Translations under genes and position numbers: made by a program
Shown here: one piece after another, positions 25,251-35,639 of the stretch
How positions within the stretch are numbered: position 1 is the first letter of the stretch
Layout of the letters: every line of letters begins with the position of its first letter
Notes under the pieces: generated by a model
Databases searched by the model: none
What the model was told of the DNA's origin: nothing
What the model saw: only the letters and a program-made list of their open reading frames with translations
Source: Cinnamomum chago
Taxonomy: Eukaryota; Streptophyta; Magnoliopsida; Laurales; Lauraceae
Direction of reading: 5' to 3'
NCBI GenBank assembly: GCA_038049695.1
Contig: CP142451.1
Span: 128,794,001-128,858,000, forward strand
DNA length: 64,000 nt

Positions 25251-25980
25251 GACATGGGAACCCAATTAAGAGGATTGAGATTAAAGAGAGCGCCAGTCTA
25301 CTCAAGTGGGTAGATGTGCCCTATCGGCATTCACATTCGAAGATAATTAGTACCTGTATCTGACACGTAACTGGAGGTGGAAGAAAAGTAGTTGAGCAGA
25401 TTGTTTCAGAATAAGAGACAGCGGTCACGTTTGCTATTTTAGTTTTTCAGGTAGTTGTATTGTGATTGAAGATGCTATGGGAAAACAAGCTTAGTAGCTA
25501 CTATTTGGATGATCAGTTTGATCTTAAGCACAATTTCCCATTTCTGTTTTCGACGACTTAGTCCATTCAAAGCAGGGTCATGATCGATTTTAGATTTCAA
25601 CAAGAAAAAGCACAGTTGACAAAGTTGTTATTGAGGTGAATCAGAATGAACATAGCCGCTATTTCCAGAAATGAAAAACACAGTTTCTTCTAGCACCTAT
25701 TCCATCCAGTCCAAGTTTTGAAAAATTAAATTAGAGTCCATCAAAACCAACGTGTTTACCTCTCTGTTAAATTAGGGTCGTTGTCTTGTTTTGTGTTGTT
25801 CTGTGTTGGTTGTTAATAGACTTCTCTTTCTAGCAATTAAAAACAAAACCAACCCGGTTTACAACCCTATTAACTAAATGGCTATCATGAACAAATATTA
25901 AAACTTACAGGCCAATTTATTTGTTCACACGGAATTGAATTCCTAAATATTCATTTAAAATGAGTTCCAACATTAAAACA

Positions 25981-26721
25981 TGTTGGAAAAATGGTTAAGA
26001 GCACCACTATATCTGTCAACTTTGAGCCAAAATCTAAGTGGGACCCACTTATAATTTTATGTGAGAATACATGGGAATGTAATCTTTCCCATGAGCAGAT
26101 TAAGAACATGTATTGGTTTGCTCTAATCCATTAAGGAGTGAGTGAGAAATTTTCTTCTAAACACTTGAACCGAATCGGGCTTGGGCTTGGGCTTGGGCTT
26201 CATGCGGGTTGGGCCTGACTCAATCCACTACCCATTTATATATTTTTGGAGAAATTAATTTTTTTCAAAATGGATGTGTCCATTCATATATGAAAGGGTG
26301 TGTCCAAAGTGATGTGTCCATTCACATACAAAAGGATGTGTCCAACCCAAGAGGTGTGTCAAAGAGAAGCATCTGTTCACTGAACAGATGCAACCCCATG
26401 AATAGACATGAAGCAGGCTATAAATATCATCTTGTCCATGCATTTTTGCTCATTCCATTCACTGCAACTGCATTGCATTTGGGGCATTAGTCTGAGTCAA
26501 GAGAGAGTTCTACCACACGATTGGTTTGCCTGTAACATAATTTGTAGTGCTGCTACTGTGTATTGTATCCTGAGAGACAAGCGTCATTGAACCCTGTTAG
26601 CACCGTTGCGGGGGCAAAAATTGTCTTAAGGACATAGTGTCAAACACTAGCCTTGATCAAATTTCTTTTGAGGATATTCAGATCATTTAACTTCAACAAA
26701 AGTTCTATGTTTTCTGCCTTC
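25981..26721 (+). mobile_element. Probable Ty1-copia solo LTR (fossil)
   Basis: It starts TGTTGGAAAAATGG after AAACA. The same AAACA follows at about 26,722-26,726, which fits a 5-bp target duplication. A TATA-like CTATAAATATC lies near 26,418, followed by a stretch with CACCGTTGCGGGGGC and GTCTTAAGGACATAGTGTC that I associate with plant copia LTRs. The 3' limit is uncertain by up to about 80 bp. No internal region was seen, so it is most likely a solo LTR. Confidence 0.5.
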
Positions 26722-27597
26722 AAACAGTAAGTGGATTTATTTTTCAAGATTATTTTACTGCTGTCGTTTTGTTCTTTCTGTAGTGCAAATCTATTTCATA
26801 AATACTGAATTAATTCTATATATACTCAGAACGACAAAAGACAATTAAAGAAATGAAGGGTACGGATATAATTAGATGTAGATGTAAATGGGTCTAGCAC
26901 TCTCCCAAAACTTGATTACGGTGATGACTGTGTTTTTATTTTTTATCTCTCTTCAATTAACATCACATTAAAAAGGGAGATTATTCGTTGGTTATTTATG
27001 AATTTTCACCTTCTTCTTTTAAATTTCATGCAAACAAACTTGCAAGAGACCCTAAACGGCGGAGGAATAGTAAAAATAATGATAATTTTAGTATAACTTT
27101 ATCACTTTTTTAAAGTTCAAAACTCTAAACGATTGTAAGTACGTATAAAGAAGGTGAGACATAGCCAATGGGCTAGGTTTCAAGCCATTGATTTATCATG
27201 GAGCACGAGATATTTGTGAAAAACATAATCTTAAATTTTCATTTATGGGCTTCTGTGGGTCCCACAATCACTATCCAAACTGTTGATCCTCTTTGGATCA
27301 AGGAACATTGCTATGGTTTAAATTTGAACCCATGATTTAGTTCAGATCTTAAGAAATTTAAAGAAAAATGGAGAGCCATTGGATATGCTTAGGTCAAACG
27401 TAGTGACTTCACGTCATTTTTTCCTTTTTTCTTGAATTTTGGGCCCCAAAGTTTTGTTTCAAAACCGAAAACCGAAAACTCAAAACCGAAAACCGACTAT
27501 ATGTTCAAATTTTAGCCATTTGTCTTTCATTAATGTCGAAATATTTGTAGAAAATGCAGACCTTTATAGATCCACATTTCTGGACTCCTATGGCCCC

Positions 27598-29538
27598 CAG
27601 TGGCGGGCCCAGGATTTTTGTTTGGGTGGGGCGGATAAGGAGAAGCGATGAAAATCGGTAGTAGTATGTAGAAGCTCAATCGGTGAAGTGAATTTCTCCA
27701 GACAATGGATATCGAAGTATAGAAAAATTAAGATGGACCAAGACTCACTACAAGAAAGTTAACTTTTTTCCGCAAAATTAAGTAGTATGTATCAAAACTC
27801 TACATCAAGGTTAATACACAATAAAACAAACTCCATTCCCATTACAGCATACCGAAACAAAACAAAACAACAACAACAACAACAAAAAAAAGAAAAAAAA
27901 AAAAAAACCCTTCTTTCTCAATAAGCAATAGGTCTATATTGGCTCATTTATTTCCAACATAAGTTCCAAGATTTTTTTTGGAAAGAACTGTAAAAAAGTC
28001 CCAATATGAAATAATATAAAAATTCAACAACAACAATAACAACCATAGATAATATCATAGATTTGGGCTTCATACATAGAAATCAAACAAAGAAGATCAA
28101 AATCCATCAATACATAAAATAAATAAATAAAAAGAACAAAGCCCATAAAAACTTAAATGAATTTCAATCAATCTAAATCCAAGCTTCTGAAAGTGGATGA
28201 GGAAAATCATCATATAAAAAATGACCCCACTCATCCATACAACAATGTATAACCATGAGTCTGAGGTTTCCAAGAGTAGGAATTTTTCTTTAACATTTCA
28301 AAAAATTCAGTCAACAAAGTATTCAAACCTATTAAACCAACATTTCATTCTTACAAATTAACAAGTAATATAATTTTAATATCAAACAGTGCTTCCATAC
28401 CATAAGGTCTTTCTCCACAATGATAGCAAGAAGAACATTGTGCTTTCTTCAATGTCTCATCCCAAATGGGCAATGGAATTTATAACACGACACTTCCAAA
28501 ATGCTCATCCAATCTCACCAAATTAAGAAATCCTAAATCCCAACATTCAACAATATTGCTCAATTGCTAGATCAACAACCTCAACCCTCATGGTCTGGCC
28601 CTTGGCCATCTCCAATCTCCTTCTCCATCCTCAGCCAGCCAGTCTCTCTCCAGGTTGTGACCAATAGAAAAAAAAAATTAAGATTCTAATACTTACTCCC
28701 ACAAATCCAAACAGTTAACAACCACAAAAACTCAACATCAAATAACGAAGAAAAGTAAATAAAAAAGAACACAATCAAACAAAAACTAATGAGATCAAGA
28801 ACTACAAGGACCATATTACTGATGAAAAATTATTATTATTGATAGTTCACCAATCACGGAAAGAATACCACTTCCTGTTGTTCTCAAAACTTGCAAAGAT
28901 CGGGTTTTTTTTTTAATAAAAGGAAGCCATTTACAATTCAGATTGTTAATACAAAAGATCCAGTTCTTAGGAACCCTAACATATTGGAAATGCACTTAAA
29001 AATACGATCGAGAAAGATCGAGGTTTTGCATCCCATCTTCCTGCAATTCCATCAGTTGTATCCATAAAAAGAGTCGCACAAACTGAATCGAACCCATTTT
29101 AGGGCTTCCTGGGGTTTCAACACCGAACAACACAGTGAGGTAGAGAGGGCTAGAGAAAGGGAGAGAAACTTACATCAAAGAGTCGCAGTCGACCGACCGT
29201 CACCGAAGAGGAGATGTTCTGAGGCAGTGAAGAAGGGGTGGGGCGATCGCTTTTGAGGTTCCTTCTTCGCCAACGAAGAAGTAGGGCTGCTAGGGTGAGT
29301 GTTTTGAAATAAGTGGGCAGGAGAGATACAAGGATTTTCGATATGGGCAACTGAGAGTGAGGATTTCACGATGGTTGATGTGGGTGGGTGCATTTTAAGG
29401 ATGGGATTTAAATGGGGGTGCAAGATGGATTTTCAAGTGGGGCAGGGCGCATGACCCATGTTCCTCTAAGATGGTTTTTAAAATTTACCGGGTGTAGGTG
29501 TAGTTGTACCTAGGTGAATACATGTGGGTCCGCCCCTG
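27598..29538. mobile_element. hAT-type DNA transposon, 1,941 bp, no transposase seen
   Basis: The ends are CAGTGGCGGGCCCA and, on the minus strand, CAGGGGCGGACCCA. They are flanked by a perfect 8-bp target duplication ATGGCCCC (27,590-27,597 and 29,539-29,546). The duplicated copy has the unoccupied site near 51,773-51,785. The interior is AT-rich, with an (AAC)n tract near 27,855-27,905. On the minus strand, near 29,175, there is a leader-like exon end followed by a GTAAGTTTCTC donor. No transposase domain is evident, so it is probably non-autonomous. Confidence 0.92.
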
Positions 29539-29755
29539 ATGGCCCCCACAATCACGATTTAAACTGTCGATCGTTGGAAATACAAAATGACTATGGGTCC
29601 AAACTTAAAGTAGGTCTTAAGATATTTTTGAAAAGGTGCAAAACCATAAATCTGAATTTCTGAACTTTTATGGGCCCCATTATTATAATATTAACTATTG
29701 ATCCTCTTTTGAATGCCGAAAATGGCTATGGCGTCAAAAATCAACCCCTGATTCA

Positions 29756-29905
29756 TTTTAGAAATTTGAGAACCGTCAATCGAATTGTCAAATAGGGTCA
29801 TGGTCCCGCTGATTCATTTTAGAAATTTGAGAACCGTCAATCGAATTGTCAAATAGGGTCATGGTCCCCTTGATTCATTTTAGAAATTTGAGAACCGTCG
29901 TCTTT
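29756..29905. repeat. 61-bp direct repeat
   Basis: The block TGATTCATTTTAGAAATTTG plus GAGAACCGTC and about 30 further bases occurs three times here and only twice in the duplicated copy (about 51,984-52,075). Copy number therefore changed after the segmental duplication. Confidence 0.85.
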
Positions 29906-29944
29906 ATTTTGAAGTAGGTATGTCCTTGTGTTTGATATTGAACT

Positions 29945-30180
29945 CATGGTTAATACATTATCATCAAAGCCTTGTCCAAACTATATGAATAGGTACATGA
30001 GTTATGTTTCTCCACTTCGATCTATCTAAAGCCAAGTCTTTAGATAAGCTGCATTTTTTTATTTCAATTTTTACAAACTCAATCATCGTCCTCTTCAACT
30101 TACCACTTTTCCTGTGTGGGCTATCAAACCTGAATTCATTTATCAATTGAATACGACTTAAATTCCCACCCAAGAGAAAA
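29945..30180 (-). mobile_element. 5'-truncated RTE-type LINE relic (copy 1)
   Basis: The minus strand encodes KKCSLSKDLALDRSKWRN, resembling the C-terminal end of plant RTE-clade reverse-transcriptase proteins (…DxxLDRxxWRxxIHVADP). It is followed by TATAGTTTGGACAAGGCTTTG and a TGATGATAATG tail, as in RTE 3' ends. Only the 3' end of the element is present. The partner copy is at 52,115-52,350. Confidence 0.65.
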
Positions 30181-30221
30181 AAAAAGTAGTGTTTTCCCTT
30201 TTTCTCTTTTCTCTTTTCTAA

Positions 30222-30398
30222 CTATTCGGATGTATGGTGAATTGAAGTATGGTGAGGTGAATCATCAAATCAATAGAGAATAAAATATAACGTGTTACGA
30301 TGGTGTTTTGTTTTTAGTTGTTTGATATAGAGTTTTTTTGACTTTTTGTACAGATAAGTGGTGTTTTTTTTTTTTTTTTTGTCTTTTAGTAGAGAAAT
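30222..30398 (+). mobile_element. MITE-like repeat, family A, left half (split)
   Basis: It starts with TTCGGATGTATGGTGAATTG and runs to the insertion point of the solo LTR at 30,399. The right half resumes at 32,675. Confidence 0.6.
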
Positions 30399-30785
30399 TG
30401 TTAGGGTTTTTGTAGATTGCAATTTGATGGATGCATAATCATTCAAGCATCATTTGGTTTACACACATATGCATTGGTTTGAGAAATCTTGAAATCTTGT
30501 TTTAAGCATGCATCGTTTTTAAGAGTTGTAATAGTTTTGATTTATGCATGATTTGTTTTTAAATCTTGGATGCATTTGTTTTAGAAAAGAGTTTTAGAAA
30601 ATCAAGCTAGCCTATGAGTTTTAAATCTTTCAAAATGTTTTAGGCTTTTTATGGTTCATGTTTTAAACCCCTTAGAATGATTTAAAACATGTTTTAAAGC
30701 TTGATTATATGGCCCAAAAAGTTCCCTCATGAAAAACCTTCAAATATGCTTGTTTTGGGAATTTTTGGTCCCGGAGGGTTGACCA

Positions 30786-30815
30786 GCAGTGTGGCCGGTC
30801 GACCGGCCACACTGC
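30786..30815. repeat. 30-bp perfect palindrome in the LTR
   Basis: The half-site GCAGTGTGGCCGGTC is followed directly by its exact inverse, with no spacer. Shorter palindromes with the same core CCGGTCGACCGG follow near 30,870 and a GGTCGACC core near 30,894, upstream of the TATA-like box. Confidence 0.95.
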
Positions 30816-31084
30816 AGGTTGTCAGGGTCACTGAAGCCCAACGATCAGAAATATAACCGTTGTGTGTAGCCGGTCGACCGGGCTCTGTTACCAGGTCGAC
30901 CGGGGACTAGTCGTTGGGCATTTTTTTCTATAAATATGAGTTCTTTTCTTTGCCAAAAGTTGAGAATTTTAAGGCCCTCCTTGAGGGGTTTTGAGGCAAA
31001 TAGAAGGGAAATGAACTAAGGGATGAAGGGGCTCATTAGGAAAGCTAAAGCTTGGATTAATGAAGTTAAATCACCAAGTAGGCT

Positions 31085-31735
31085 CTACTTTCCTTAATCA
31101 TATATTTTCATGCTTTGTTTTACTTTTGGTAAATCTTTTGTAGCATGATAAACTATGTATGAAGTGTTGTGTCCTTAACATGTTTTATATTTTGAGTTGA
31201 TTTATTGTTTTGGATACAACACAATTTGATTCAATCTAAGTAGTACTTTATCTTTGGTAAATCTAAGTAGATCATGTTAATGATAGAACCTTTGAAATTA
31301 TATGTAACATGATCCCTATACTTGGTTGAATCTATGGTTGTTGTTTTTCAACATAAGAAAATCACTTTCAAAACTATCTTATGTTTTGGATTCAACATCT
31401 TTACAAATCATATGTTTTCATGTTTTGTTTTATCTTTGGTAAATCTTTAGTAGCATGTTAAAATATGATTTGTTGTATCCTTAACATATTTATGTTTTTG
31501 AATTGATCTATTGTTTTGGATGCATCACCATTTGATTCAATCCAAGTAGTATTTTATTTGGTAAATCTAAGTAGATCATGTTAATGAAAGAATCTTTGAA
31601 ATTATATGTAACATGATTCATATACTTGGTTGAATCTTTGGTTGTTGTTTTCCATCATAAGAAAATCTCTTTCAAATGTATCTTATGTTTTGGATTCAAC
31701 AAACTTTACAAATCATATGTATTATTGTTTTAATG
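31085..31735. repeat. Two about 310-bp direct repeats inside the LTR
   Basis: Blocks such as TCATATATTTTCATGCTTTG (near 31,099) and TTTGGTAAATCTAAGTAGATC (near 31,253) recur near 31,408 and 31,557. They keep the same order and a shift of about 305-310 bp, with mismatches. A second set of about 80-bp repeats (GTTATTGCTTAGCCTATAAA-like) lies at 32,218-32,420. Confidence 0.8.
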
Positions 31736-32674
31736 TTTCACAACTTGCTTTACTTTGATAGGTATATCATTTTAAAGTTGTATTTATAATTACATATGAT
31801 TTGTCCCCTTATTTCAATCAAATCTATTTTTATGTTTTATGAGCTACATTGTTGATTTGATTGACATCCCTATGCAACACATGTTTAGAGCTAATTAATT
31901 TCATACAACTTGTAATCTTTGATCTCATTAACAAGTTGTTACTTTTAACATGTGACTTGCATTCCTTCCTCAATCATAAATGTTTTTATGAGATAAAACT
32001 TTCAAAAGCCTTAGGCATACATTTATGAGCTTTCATTTTCAAAATGATTGAGGACATCACACACACACATCATGTACTTTCATCTTTGCATTCATAGTGT
32101 GTGTGTATTAGATTTTCACTTCCATATCTACCTATTTAAGAGGCATTGTAAGCTTAATTGAATCTCCATCAAATGTATTATAGACACTAATTAGAGAGAT
32201 AACCAACATTGTGGTTGAAGAGGTTATTGCTTAGCCTATAAAAGCATAATGTATAGGTTGATGTTAAGCCTTGAAAAACATCATTATAGAGGTTGTTGCT
32301 TAGCCTATAAAAGCATAATGTATATGTTGATGTTGAGCCTTGAAAAACATCATTGTAAAGGTTATTGCTTAGCCTTGAAAAGCATATTGTAAAGGTTATT
32401 GCTTAGCCTATTGAAAAGCATAAATAGTGGAAATCCGGTCGGGTGTTGAATCACAAGCCGGTAGTGGATGTAGGCATTGAGGCCGAACCACTATAAATCC
32501 TTGTGTGATGGTGCTTGCTTTGTGGTGATTGTTTTTATTAAGCTTCCGCATTTTATTTGTAATCACCACTTGTGACTAGTTTAAGTTAAAGAAGTTAAAA
32601 TTTGTTAAAATTGGTCATAAATGAAGCTCACCCTATTCACCCCCCCTCTAGGGTTCGGATCCCCGGACTTTACT

Positions 32675-32825
32675 GAAATGAGGTTGTATTTTTTTATTTT
32701 TTTATTAAAAATTTGGAGAAAATTTTAAAATTGTGTATTTTTTATGTGACCCCTTGTCATTTCTTATCTAATTTCACTTTACTTTAACTTAACCAGTTAA
32801 TTTCCAAACAAGCATCAGTCGCTCT
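32675..32825 (+). mobile_element. MITE-like repeat, family A, right half (split)
   Basis: It begins GAAATGAGGTTG and ends near ACTTAACCAGTTAATTTCC. Together with 30,222-30,398 it matches the uninterrupted copy at 52,405-52,705. Confidence 0.6.
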
Positions 32826-33119
32826 AAGTTTTGCTTCTCCATTAAAAGCAAAGTCACGATTTTAAATAGATTTCAGTCAAAGAAAATCACCCTTTGAAAA
32901 AGTTGTTATCAACGAAAATGAACCTAGCGGCTTTTCCCTCTTCAAAGTTCATTGTCACTCATCACAATCACTCTGACTTTTATGGTTGTTTAAAATTTCT
33001 TGTTATTATTCAAAGATGATGTTTTCCTAATATTACTATTGTGACATTTCAAACCTACATGAAAATATCTTTTATCATTTCCAGCCATCCTTAATTAATA
33101 GTTTCGTCAATATGTCATT

Positions 33120-33292
33120 CTTAATCTCGAGGGGTAGCTTAGTTGACTTTTTTTCTCGAAGGTTGAGGGTTCGAAACTGTGCTACCACATTGAGCTACTG
33201 GAGATTTATCCGGCTCCTCCTGAGCTTATAAGGATTAGTCCGGCCCAATGGCTGGGACAGCCTCCATTATAAAATAAATAAATAAATAAATA
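33120..33292 (+). mobile_element. tRNA-derived SINE (copy 1)
   Basis: It begins CTTAATCTCGAGGGG, with an A-box-like GGTAGCTTAGTTGAC and a B box GGTTCGAAAC, about 170 bp in all. It ends in a (TAAA)n-type tail. An 11-bp target duplication AATATGTCATT flanks it (33,109-33,119 and 33,293-33,303). The layout resembles Au-like plant SINEs; the family name is not certain. Confidence 0.8.
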
Positions 33293-33419
33293 AATATGTC
33301 ATTTCATTGTTAGTGATTGAGATCATTTATTTAAGTAAATTCAGACTCAGATTCAGCCATGAGCATCAAAAGTCAGGCCCAGGATCACCCAAGCTGCAAA
33401 ATGTATCAACCCTTTGGTT

Positions 33420-33677
33420 CTAAGACATTGGCCAGTCGAGGCCTATAAACATGTATGGGCTGAGGCCCAGTGTATTTAATTGTTGAACAAAAACAGAAGG
33501 CCCAGAGGTATAAACCACATGCCAAGAAACTGCCGAAATGCAGCGCCATGTGAGTCCTGAATCCAGGGCATGGGACTGAAACTCAGGCTCAGGCTCAGGC
33601 TCAGGCCAATTGCAATATGCATATGCATATGCACCTTTGTCCCAAATATGTTGGGCCAAGGCAGACCATTTAGCCAT
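33420..33677 (-). other. 85-codon antisense open frame kept in both duplicates (copy 1)
   Basis: The frame starts MAKWSALAQHIW and contains a PEPEPEPE stretch made by a GGCTCA microsatellite. The same length and frame is intact at 53,349-53,606, with one replacement seen (A6G). It has no recognised domain, no splice context and no promoter that I can identify. The conservation may only reflect the recent duplication. Confidence 0.15.
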
Positions 33678-34071
33678 GTAGGGAACTAAAACTTATCTGT
33701 AAATTATCATCTACAAAATTAGGCCCAAGTCCAGCAATCTTGTCCATTACAGTCTGGGCTCTTGCCGGGCTCGAGATGGCCCGGTCCATGAGTACCACTA
33801 ATTCTAAGTTATGACAAGTCCGTGAAGTAAACTATTTTACCCCTGCTACAATTCTCCAAAGTTGGTAATGTAACAAAATCATGTGGGCCCAATCCTATAA
33901 AATCATGGTGGGCGTCCTCATCATGTTTCTGAAAGAAATGACTGACGAGCTCGAGGCATAAAAAGTTAGCCCAAAATGGTCATTCGAAAATCATATGGAT
34001 TCATACCCATTTAAGTTTTAATGCCTATAATTGGCAATTATATTGCTTACCAATTCTATTAAAACCCGAGG

Positions 34072-34097
34072 GAAGGGGAAGGGGAAGGGGAAGGGGT
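34072..34097. repeat. (GGGGAA)n microsatellite
   Basis: About four GGGGAA units are present in copy 1. The matching site in copy 2 (near 54,000) has essentially one unit, so it expanded or contracted after the duplication. Confidence 0.8.
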
Positions 34098-34184
34098 AAC
34101 GTAGTTGGCCAGAACCACCGCTTAAGACAAAAGATTGCAGATTTAGAACTTGCACTCTCTTTAGGGCTATTTGCTCCGGCGACT

Positions 34185-34405
34185 TACTAGTGCTTGGTAA
34201 TTTTGCAAGTAAAGTAAAGTGTAGTAAAGCATCAAATCGAGAGAGAATAAAATATAGTGAGATTATAATCATTTTTTTTAGTTATTTGGTATGAAATCTT
34301 TTTTATTTTTTTAATAGAAAAGTGAAGTTTTTTATTTTTTAGTGAAAAAATGAGGTTGTTTTTTTATTTCTTTTGAAAAAAATAGAAAAAATTCTGAATT
34401 AAAAT
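34185..34405 (+). mobile_element. MITE-like repeat, family A
   Basis: It contains GTAAAGCATCAAATCGAGAG, AATAAAATATAGTG, TTGGTATGAAATC and AAAAGTGAAGTTTTTTATTT in family order. Its counterpart is at 54,110-54,310, so it predates the duplication. Confidence 0.55.
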
Positions 34406-35344
34406 GCTATTGATATTACTCCCATCTAAAAACATAAAGATTTGCTTAACTTTTATAAATTTAGTAAAATGCCGACCGGGCCATCAATTAACTAGACACC
34501 CTCAAGCCCTTGTCAGACATCTTAAAAATCAACGACCAGGTTCAAAGTACATCCAACCTATCACATGTATTTCCTTTGTGTCATATAATAATAATAAACA
34601 CACGTGTGTTAGGAGAAACTTCTTTTTTCTAAATTTGATTAACCCATGAAAAACCCAAATGAGTTTTAAAAGTTAAAATGGAATCTGCACCCTTCAATCA
34701 TCCTCAAAATTCTACATGGCCCATTTACTAGATCCATATTGTTCATTACAACAACACATTACGGTCGTCTCACTCAACCGTGATGGAATTCAATTTTTGA
34801 CCCTGCCATCACACCATTACACCAAAATGGAGGCATTGTTTTTTCAGCCGTGCTACCCACCCTGACCCAGACTTGGACTGGAATCCCAGCAGCCCCATGG
34901 AGCCTGGGCTCCTAGTCGGGGTATGGGTCGGGGTGGGTAGACTTTTTCTTGTTTTTTATCAGTCTCGACTTGAGAGCTGGGCCCCACATATCGAGATTCA
35001 GTTAGATGACGTGATTTCGACCCATCTGATCCATTGCTTTAATGACCCATCTAATCTCATTGGGATCCAAACCCTCTTGCAAATTGCAGTAATTAAATAT
35101 AGTAAATAATTGTCTCCAAGCAAGCGCAGATTGAGAGAAATAACTGGTGGTTGAGATCCCCCAGCCCCAACCCCCAATCCGAATAAGTAGGATTTAAAAT
35201 GGGTGTTGCCATTTGCATCCACCCTATAAAGGTGGGTGGACGGCCTATTGTTAAATGTCATGCATGATGTGCATATAGTCTTCAGTCTTTATACTGTTTA
35301 CTATCGTCATTTCACTCCAAACCCCTAGCCCTAACGTTTCCTCA

Positions 35345-35620
35345 GGGTGTGTGTGGCACTTAATTAGTTAAAATAAAGTGAAGTGAATTTAGACAAAAAA
35401 TGACAAAGAGTCAAATTAAAAGTATACAATTTTAAAATTTTCTTTAAATTTTTCAAAAAAAATAATATTCTTTCCCTACTAAAAGGCAAAAAACTTCACT
35501 TTTCTGTATTAAAAGTAAAAAAAAATTCCATACCAAATAACTAAAAACAAAACATCATTAACACTTTATTTTTTATTTTCTCTTGATTTGATAATTCACC
35601 CCCACCATATTTTAATTCTC
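35345..35620 (-). mobile_element. MITE-like repeat, family A, inverted
   Basis: On the minus strand it reads GGTGAATTATCAAATCAAGAG, AATAAAAAATAAAGTG, TTATTTGGTATGGAAT, a T-run and AAAGTGAAGTTTTTTGCC. These are the same ordered blocks as at 25,000 and 52,405. It lies inside the 1.94-kb insertion, absent from copy 2. Confidence 0.55.
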
Positions 35621-35639
35621 CGTATCCTCTTTGAAATTA

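Larger units (their letters stand above)
30399..32674 (+). mobile_element. Solo LTR of a Ty1-copia Sirevirus-like element (fossil)
   Basis: The insertion starts TGTTAGGG and is flanked by the 5-bp direct repeat GAAAT (30,394-30,398 and 32,675-32,679). It is absent from copy 2, which keeps the intact target. A TATA-like CTATAAATATG lies near 30,930. Near the 3' end are GGATGTAGGCATTGAGGCCG with AACCACTATAAATC, and TTCACCCCCCCTCTAGGG, phrases I recognise from Sirevirus-type LTRs. Palindromes with GGTCGACC lie near 30,786-30,905, and the middle holds internal direct repeats of about 310 bp and about 80 bp. No coding domain or second LTR is present. It is young relative to the segmental duplication. 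Confidence 0.75.

Noticed and set aside
26180-26202. (GGGCTT)n run suggesting an internal telomere-like repeat
   Set aside because: Only about four units and the wrong unit for plant telomeres (TTTAGGG); it lies in a probable LTR.
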